A stretch of 12,495 bases of DNA from Bacteroidota bacterium (GTDB taxonomy: Bacteria > Bacteroidota > Ignavibacteria > UBA10030 > UBA6906). Under the pieces are notes generated by a model that saw nothing but the letters and a program-made list of their open reading frames with translations, was not told the DNA's origin and did not search any database. This document shows positions 7,689 through 12,495 of the stretch, in pieces. Made by a program: the position numbers and the translations under genes. Position 1 is the first letter of the stretch. Every line of letters starts with the position of its first letter. The stretch is from NCBI GenBank assembly GCA_017860555.1, contig JAGDMJ010000046.1, forward strand, positions 1-12,495, written 5' to 3'.

Positions 7689-8198
7689 ATGGATACATTT
7701 AAAGCGCGATTTCCCTGGTTTGGTGTGGGATTGATCGTGATAGGCGCTGCGATGCTCCTGCACCGGCTTGGAGTGGTGAATGTCAGCTGGCACGCCGCCC
7801 TCTGGGGAGCCCTTGCGATCTTCGGGGCATTTAAGCTGGTTACCGCCTTCACGACGGGCCGCCCCGGGGCAGCCTTCTGGGGAACAGTGCTCCTGGGTTT
7901 GGGCGGATACCAGTCGCTGGAAGATCTCGGCGTGGTCTACATCTCCTCGTATCTCCTCTTTCCCTGGACAGTCGTGCTGGTAGGGGTGGGATTCCTGATG
8001 ATGTTCGCGGTTCGCCCGCGCGAGTGGCACGTGATTGTTCCCGCCCTGTTCTTTGTTGCGACGGGATCGATCATGGTCCTTGCCGAGATGGGCCACTTTG
8101 ACCGTTGGGATGTCGTGGAGGCGATCCGGCAGTATTGGCCGATTGCGTTGATCCTGTTCGGGATCACGCTGCTGTTGAACAGGAAAACCTCCGCGTAG
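7689..8198 (+). CDS. Small multi-pass membrane protein, LiaF/DUF5668-like
   Basis: 169 residues from ATG 7689; an in-frame ATG at 7671 would add six residues. About six hydrophobic stretches are visible (roughly 10-28, 34-53, 62-78, 87-107, 114-133 and 149-163). A loose motif repeats along the chain: aromatic, then G-x-x-L/V-I/V-x-x-G, then leucines and 'LGV' ('WFGVGLIVIGAAMLLHRLGV' at 10-29, 'WGTVLLGLGGYQSLEDLGV' at 64-82, 'YWPIALILFGITLLLNR' at 149-165). This is the pattern of DUF5668 and LiaF transmembrane regions. No soluble C-terminal LiaF domain is present, so it is a stand-alone membrane core. It follows the double-PspC gene by 42 bases on the same strand and shares its core pattern, so a joint role in membrane-stress sensing is likely by inference. 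The exact function is unknown. Confidence 0.75.
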   Translation: MDTFKARFPWFGVGLIVIGAAMLLHRLGVVNVSWHAALWGALAIFGAFKLVTAFTTGRPGAAFWGTVLLGLGGYQSLEDLGVVYISSYLLFPWTVVLVGVGFLMMFAVRPREWHVIVPALFFVATGSIMVLAEMGHFDRWDVVEAIRQYWPIALILFGITLLLNRKTSA

Positions 8199-8234
8199 TC
8201 ATACAGCGTAACATTGACGAACTCGCCAGCCAGC

Positions 8235-8258
8235 GCCTCGGGATTCGTTTTCCGGGGC
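8235..8258 (+). terminator. Weak hairpin after the LiaF-like gene
   Basis: GCCTCGG (8235-8241) can pair with CCGGGGC (8252-8258), with one G-U pair and a 10-base loop. A pyrimidine-rich but not T-rich stretch follows. It may end the PspC/LiaF-like transcript; the evidence is weak. Confidence 0.25.
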
Positions 8259-8317
8259 TCTCTCATTCTCTGTCCTTCGTACCGACCCGGAAAAAGAAGT
8301 CCGACCGTCTAAGGGGC

Positions 8318-8346
8318 TTGATTCCCGGGTAATTGAACCGTATATA
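8318..8346 (+). promoter_or_regulatory. Sigma70-like promoter of araA
   Basis: TTGATT (8318-8323) and TATATA (8341-8346) are separated by exactly 17 bases, in the most AT-rich part of the 214-base gap. Transcription would start near 8353, leaving a leader of about 60 bases before the araA ATG. A CCCGGG palindrome sits in the spacer. No convincing arabinose-repressor operator is seen. Confidence 0.6.
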
Positions 8347-8412
8347 TCATACAATCAGATCGCACTTCACTTTCCGCACACCAGCCCCAAGCCCGGTCAC
8401 AAGGACAAACCC

Positions 8413-9906
8413 ATGATCGACATAAAGCAATACCGTGTGTGGTTCATCACCGGCAGCCAGCATCTCTACGGCCCGGGAGTTCTCCAGCAAGTCGCCGAAA
8501 ACTCGACAAAGATCGTCCAAGGCCTCAATCAGGCGCACGCAGTCCCGTTTCCGGTTCTCTGCACACCGGTGGTGACGTCGCCTGACATGATCCTGAATGT
8601 GATGCGCGACGCGAACAACGACGCGCAATGTGTTGGAGTGATCACGTGGATGCACACATTTTCTCCGGCGAAAATGTGGATCGCGGGGCTGAACGCCCTG
8701 CAAAAGCCGCTGCTCCATTTGCACACGCAATACAACCGGGACATTCCCTGGGACAGCATCGACATGGATTTTATGAACCTCAACCAGGCGGCTCACGGTG
8801 ACCGCGAATTCGGGTTCATCTGTGCGAGAATGAGGAAAAGCCGGAAAGTCGTTGTGGGGCACTGGCAGGAGCCGCGCGTGCACATGCAGGTCGGCAAATG
8901 GATGAGGGTTGCGGCGGCCCTGGCGGACATGCGCGGTGGAAGCGTCGTCCGGTTTGGCGACAACATGCGTGAAGTGGCCGTCACGGAAGGGGACAAGGTG
9001 GAGGCACAGACGACGCTTGGGTATTCGGTGAACGGGTACGGTGTAGGGGATCTGGTTCAATGTGTGAACAGTGTTCCTGAAGCGAAGGTGAAGCAACTCG
9101 TGGCGGCCTATGAAGACGAATACATCCTCGACCCCGCCGCACGCGAGGGGGGAGAAAAGAGAGCAAACGTAGTGGAATGTGCCAGGATCGAATTGGGCCT
9201 GCGCGCTTTCCTTGGCAAGGGGGAGTGCAAGGCGTTCACCACAACATTCGAAAACCTTCACGGCCTCCGGCAGCTTCCGGGGCTCGCGGTGCAGCGGTTG
9301 ATGAATGAGGGATATGGCTTTGGCGCGGAAGGGGACTGGAAGACGGCGATGATGGTCCGGGCGCTGAAGACGATGTCCTCAGGTCTCAAAGGTGGGACTT
9401 CCTTCATGGAGGACTACACATATCACCTTGATCCCGCCGGTATGAAGGTGCTCGGTGCGCACATGCTTGAGTTGTGTGAGTCCATTGCGTCCTCGAAGCC
9501 AAAACTGGAGGTGCATCATCTCGGCATCGGGGGGAAGGAGGATCCGCCCCGGCTCGTCTTTGATGTGCCCACCGGCGAAGCGATCAACGTGTCCATGATC
9601 GATCTGGGGAACCGGTTCCGATTGATCGTCAACGAGGTCACGGTTGTTCGGCCCGACAAGGATCTTCCCCGGTTGCCGGTCGCGCGCGCTCTCTGGGTGC
9701 CCAAACCAAATCTCGAGATTGCCGCGACGGCATGGATCTACGCGGGTGGTGCACACCATACGGCGTTCAGCCAGGCGATCGACGCCGAGTATGTGGAGGA
9801 CTTCGCCGAAATGCTCGGGATCGAGTGCGTGGTGATCGATAGCAGGACCGACCTGCGGGCATTCAAAAAGGAGTTGCGGTGGAATGACAGGATGTCTCTG
9901 CGTTAG
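8413..9906 (+). CDS. araA: L-arabinose isomerase
   Basis: 497 residues, near the 500 of E. coli AraA. It converts L-arabinose to L-ribulose in the cytosol, using a divalent metal such as Mn2+. Family motifs are present from the N-terminus ('[18 protein letters not shown]') through '[16 protein letters not shown]' and '[13 protein letters not shown]' to the end. The metal and catalytic residues fall where expected: E306 in '[13 protein letters not shown]', E333 in 'SFMEDYTYH', H350 in 'LGAHMLELC' and H449 in 'GGAHHTAFS'. Numbering is almost the same as in E. coli (E306, E333, H350, H450). AAGGAC at 8402-8407 lies 5 bases before the ATG at 8413. No araB, araD, transporter or regulator is adjacent: upstream is a membrane-stress pair and downstream is convergent polA. 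The remaining pathway genes must be elsewhere if the pathway is complete. Confidence 0.97.
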   Translation: MIDIKQYRVWFITGSQHLYGPGVLQQVAENSTKIVQGLNQAHAVPFPVLCTPVVTSPDMILNVMRDANNDAQCVGVITWMHTFSPAKMWIAGLNALQKPLLHLHTQYNRDIPWDSIDMDFMNLNQAAHGDREFGFICARMRKSRKVVVGHWQEPRVHMQVGKWMRVAAALADMRGGSVVRFGDNMREVAVTEGDKVEAQTTLGYSVNGYGVGDLVQCVNSVPEAKVKQLVAAYEDEYILDPAAREGGEKRANVVECARIELGLRAFLGKGECKAFTTTFENLHGLRQLPGLAVQRLMNEGYGFGAEGDWKTAMMVRALKTMSSGLKGGTSFMEDYTYHLDPAGMKVLGAHMLELCESIASSKPKLEVHHLGIGGKEDPPRLVFDVPTGEAINVSMIDLGNRFRLIVNEVTVVRPDKDLPRLPVARALWVPKPNLEIAATAWIYAGGAHHTAFSQAIDAEYVEDFAEMLGIECVVIDSRTDLRAFKKELRWNDRMSLR

Positions 9907-9908
9907 AT

Positions 9909-9990
9909 GAGGTGGCGGGTGGCACGGGTCAGCCGTCGGCGATCGCCAAGTGTTGATCCCTGCCGCGTGTCAGAGGCCACGTGCCACCTC
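9909..9990. repeat. Inverted repeats in the araA-polA convergent gap
   Basis: Two overlapping pairings share the right arm. GAGGTGGC (9909-9916) pairs with GCCACCTC (9983-9990), or GGTGGCACG (9918-9926) pairs with CGTGCCACC (9980-9988). The loop contains the perfect palindrome GGCGATCGCC (9938-9947). The element starts just after the araA stop and reaches into the polA stop codon (9989-9991 on the minus strand). It may act as a two-way transcript end or RNA-stabilising hairpin. No T run is present, so a classical terminator is not supported. Confidence 0.4.
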
Positions 9991-12495
9991 AGTGCGCCTC
10001 AAGCCAGTTCTTGCCCACCCCGAGGTCCACGTTCACCGGCACATTCAGCGGCATCGCGTGTCGCATCCGTTCTGTCACGAGCGTCTTCATTGCCTCCAAC
10101 TCGGCCGGCGGGATCTCAAACACCAGCTCATCATGCACCTGCAGGAGCATCCGGCTCCTGAGTTTCTTCTTCCGGAGATCGCCGTCGATCCGGATCATCG
10201 CGACCTTGATCATGTCGGCGGCAGTGCCCTGGATGGGCATATTAATCGCCGCCCGTTCGGCATTTGCCCGGATGTTCTGATTGCGGCTGTTGATGTCGGC
10301 GAAGTAGCGTCGTCGGCCGTAGAGTGTGGCGACATAGCCGTTCTGCCGTGCGCCGGAAATCGTGTCATTGATATATTGCTTCACCCCTGGGAACCGCTCG
10401 AAATATCGCGCTATGATGTCGCGGGCCTCGCTCTGTGGAATGCCCAGGCGTGCCGCCAGACCGAACGGCCCGATGCCGTACATGATACCGAAGTTCACTT
10501 CCTTTGCTTTCCGTCGCATGTCCCGAGTAACCCCCCTCGAGTCCACTCCGAAGACCTTCGCTGCGGTCGTGGTATGGATGTCTTCGTTGTTCTTGAATGC
10601 CTCCACAAGTCCCGGGTCGCCGCTGACGTGAGCCATTACTCTGAGTTCGATCTGCGAGTAATCGGCGGAAAGCAACTCCATGCCGTTCGCGGGCACGAAC
10701 GCGGCGCGGATGGAACGCCCGATCTCGGAGCGGATCGGGATGTTCTGAAGATTCGGGTCACTTGAAGAGAGGCGTCCCGTGGATGCCACGGTCTGGTTGA
10801 AGGAGGTGTGCACACGCCCGCTGCGTGGGTGGATCAGCGAAGCGAGCGCATCGACATACGTGGACTTGAGCTTTGTGATCTGGCGGAAATCCAGCATCTT
10901 TTCGATGATCGGATGTTGCCCGCGAAGGGATTCAAGCACATTCACATCGGTGGAAAACCCAGTCTTTGTCTTTCGTTGCGTCGGGAGCTTCAATCTGTTG
11001 AAGAGCACGTCGCCCAGCTGCTGGGTGCTATTGATATTGAACGGTCCGCCGGCATCGTGGTGGATCTCCGTCACGAGGGCCTGGAGCTGCCGGTCCATCT
11101 CCTTGGACATCCCTTCGAGGTGCTTGAGGTCCAGGGAGATGCCCGCGCACTCCATCCGCGCCAGCACAGGGATGAGCGGAAATTCCATTTCTTCACAGAG
11201 GGAGAGGAGCCCCAGGTCGCGCAACTCGCGTGCCTGGGAGGAATAGAGCCGCATCGTAATATCTGCGTCTTCGGCCGAGTAGTCGGCAATCTCCTTGAGG
11301 GCGACTTCGGTGATGAGCTTCTGGTTCTTCCCTTTTCCCACCAGATCTTCAAAAGTAATGGTGCGGTAGTTGAGCGTACCAAGCGCCAGAGCATCCAGGT
11401 TATGCTGCCCGTCGGCGCGCAAGATGTAGCTGCCCACCATCGTGTCAAAGGCCACCCCTTCCAGTTCAACGCCGTTGTTCAACAGCACGAGCATGTCGTA
11501 TTTGATGTTCTGCCCGATCTTGCCGATGGACGGATCTTCAAGGATCGGCTTGAGCTTCGTCAACACAAGCCGGGCGTCCAGGCAATCGACCAGGTGATTA
11601 CGGCGTCCGCTGTGTGTCACCTCACTTGCGCTGAACAGAGCGGGTTCCGCGTCCGATCCGACCGGTTCCATCCGGACCGGAACGTAATACCCTTCCCGGT
11701 CGCAGGTGCTGAACGAAAGCCCGATGAGGACTCCGAGAAGTGGGTTTTTCGAGGTTGTCTCCGTGTCAACGGCGAACCTCTCGCACCTCGTCAGCTTCGC
11801 GCAGAGTTCGTTCAGCGCGTCCTCGGACGTCACACAATGGTAATCGTGCTCGTCCGTGGTGATATCGCGCGTGGTCGTCGATGCAACGTCGATCGAGATG
11901 TCGGCGGCAACAGGCGGGGGCGCCGCCTCTGGTGCCGGTGCAGGGGCGGGGAGAGAGACGGGCTGGTCCGCGGCGCGCATCTTTTCTGCGAGCTGCTTGA
12001 ACTCCAGATCCTCGAACAGTCGCAACAACCGCGGGGTGTCAGGCTGGGAGACCCGGAGTTCATGGAAGTCGATCGGGACCGGCGCTTCAACCTTGATGGT
12101 CACCAGCTCCTTCGAAAGAAAAGCGGTCTCCTTGTTCGCGATCAGTTTTTCTCGAACCCCTTTTTGCGGTATGTCTTCGACATGGTTGTACAGCTCTTCA
12201 AGCGATCCATATTTCTGAATCAATGGAATCGCGGTCTTCTCACCGATGCCTTTGACCCCGGGAACATTGTCCGAGGTGTCGCCGATCAAGGCCAGCACAT
12301 CCACCACCTGCTCCGGTGCGACGCCGAATTTCTTTGCTACGCCTGACTCGTCCACGATCTCCGGCTCGCCGCCGGCTTTTCCCGGCTTGTACATCTTGAT
12401 GAGCGGAGAAATGAGCTGCATGAAGTCTTTGTCGCCCGTGACGAGGTACGTGAAGACGCCTTCTTTTTCCGCGCGCCTTGCCAGGGTGCCGATGA
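9989..12495 (-). CDS. polA: DNA polymerase I (5' end outside the window)
   Basis: The frame is open from the right edge to TGA (9991-9989), about 834 codons; the true start lies beyond the window, and the Met at 12421 is internal ('TGDKDFMQLI'). Numbering below counts that Met as 1. The end of the 5'-3' exonuclease domain is visible ('GDTSDNVPGVKGIGEKTA', 48-64). A Pro/Ala-rich linker lies near 155-173. The 3'-5' proofreading domain is intact: D219-T-E221, N305/D309 in 'GQNIKYDM', and Y381/D385 in 'YSAED'. The polymerase domain has motif A 'DYSQIELR' (D587), motif B R636-x3-K640-x3-F644-x3-Y648-G, and motif C 'QVHDE' (D764). It fills gaps in repair and removes RNA primers. The F at 644 is the type that discriminates against dideoxynucleotides. 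It is convergent with araA, 82 bases apart. Confidence 0.97.
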   Translation of the reverse strand, partial: IGTLARRAEKEGVFTYLVTGDKDFMQLISPLIKMYKPGKAGGEPEIVDESGVAKKFGVAPEQVVDVLALIGDTSDNVPGVKGIGEKTAIPLIQKYGSLEELYNHVEDIPQKGVREKLIANKETAFLSKELVTIKVEAPVPIDFHELRVSQPDTPRLLRLFEDLEFKQLAEKMRAADQPVSLPAPAPAPEAAPPPVAADISIDVASTTTRDITTDEHDYHCVTSEDALNELCAKLTRCERFAVDTETTSKNPLLGVLIGLSFSTCDREGYYVPVRMEPVGSDAEPALFSASEVTHSGRRNHLVDCLDARLVLTKLKPILEDPSIGKIGQNIKYDMLVLLNNGVELEGVAFDTMVGSYILRADGQHNLDALALGTLNYRTITFEDLVGKGKNQKLITEVALKEIADYSAEDADITMRLYSSQARELRDLGLLSLCEEMEFPLIPVLARMECAGISLDLKHLEGMSKEMDRQLQALVTEIHHDAGGPFNINSTQQLGDVLFNRLKLPTQRKTKTGFSTDVNVLESLRGQHPIIEKMLDFRQITKLKSTYVDALASLIHPRSGRVHTSFNQTVASTGRLSSSDPNLQNIPIRSEIGRSIRAAFVPANGMELLSADYSQIELRVMAHVSGDPGLVEAFKNNEDIHTTTAAKVFGVDSRGVTRDMRRKAKEVNFGIMYGIGPFGLAARLGIPQSEARDIIARYFERFPGVKQYINDTISGARQNGYVATLYGRRRYFADINSRNQNIRANAERAAINMPIQGTAADMIKVAMIRIDGDLRKKKLRSRMLLQVHDELVFEIPPAELEAMKTLVTERMRHAMPLNVPVNVDLGVGKNWLEAH

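Noticed and set aside
6885..8214. The 9-mer GCGTAACAT occurring both before (6885-6893) and after (8206-8214) the PspC/LiaF-like pair
   Set aside because: Flanks do not match beyond 9 bases and the second copy has no -10-like partner, so neither an attachment site nor a mobile-element boundary is supported.
8347..9261. 304-codon minus-strand open frame opposite araA
   Set aside because: It overlaps the conserved N-terminal half of araA and its promoter, has no family features, and no ribosome site was seen.
9938..9947. GGCGATCGCC resembling the HIP1 repeat of cyanobacteria
   Set aside because: Only one copy was noticed and gene order does not suggest a cyanobacterium; treated as part of the local inverted repeat.
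10808..12346. 512-codon plus-strand open frame opposite polA
   Set aside because: It is antisense to intact polymerase and exonuclease motifs, has no recognisable domain, and is rich in Arg/His/Val as expected of a shadow frame in GC-rich DNA.

Overview
This is a housekeeping stretch of a GC-rich bacterial chromosome, with about ten complete genes and one partial gene at each end. The organism is probably from the Bacteroidota/Chlorobi/Ignavibacteria side of the FCB group. The reasons are the run rplM-rpsI-rpsB-tsf-pyrH-frr in one block, a Bacteroidota-type TAnnTTTG promoter element in front of rplM, and a lipoyl-E2 gene next to lipA. Clear Shine-Dalgarno sites before most genes fit the Chlorobi/Ignavibacteria side better than classical Bacteroidia. 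This placement is inference from gene order and motifs; no search was run.

Layout. Positions 1-2556 (+) hold a 2-oxoacid dehydrogenase cluster: the C-terminal end of an E1 beta subunit, a complete E2 dihydrolipoyl acyltransferase, and lipA (lipoyl synthase), which makes the cofactor carried by the E2. A 230-base gap holds a likely promoter. Positions 2787-6740 (+) hold a translation block: L13, S9, a strongly structured RNA leader, S2, EF-Ts, UMP kinase and ribosome recycling factor, closed by a good intrinsic terminator at 6775-6803. Positions 6951-8198 (+) hold a two-gene membrane-stress module: a protein with two PspC domains around a LiaF-like membrane core, followed by a small LiaF-like multi-pass membrane protein. 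An ECF-sigma-like promoter and a 10-bp-spaced direct repeat lie upstream. Positions 8413-9906 (+) hold a lone L-arabinose isomerase gene (araA) with its own sigma70-like promoter. Positions 9989-12495 (-) hold most of polA (DNA polymerase I), convergent with araA and running off the right edge.

How they fit together: the first block is central carbon metabolism with its own cofactor supply. The second is a growth-rate-linked translation superoperon, including UMP kinase for pyrimidine nucleotides. The third is a probable envelope-stress sensor pair, and the last two are single-function genes. I see no transposon, prophage, CRISPR array, tRNA, rRNA or defence system. The most interesting items are regulatory: the three-tier hairpin between rpsI and rpsB, and the double-PspC protein with its candidate stress promoter.
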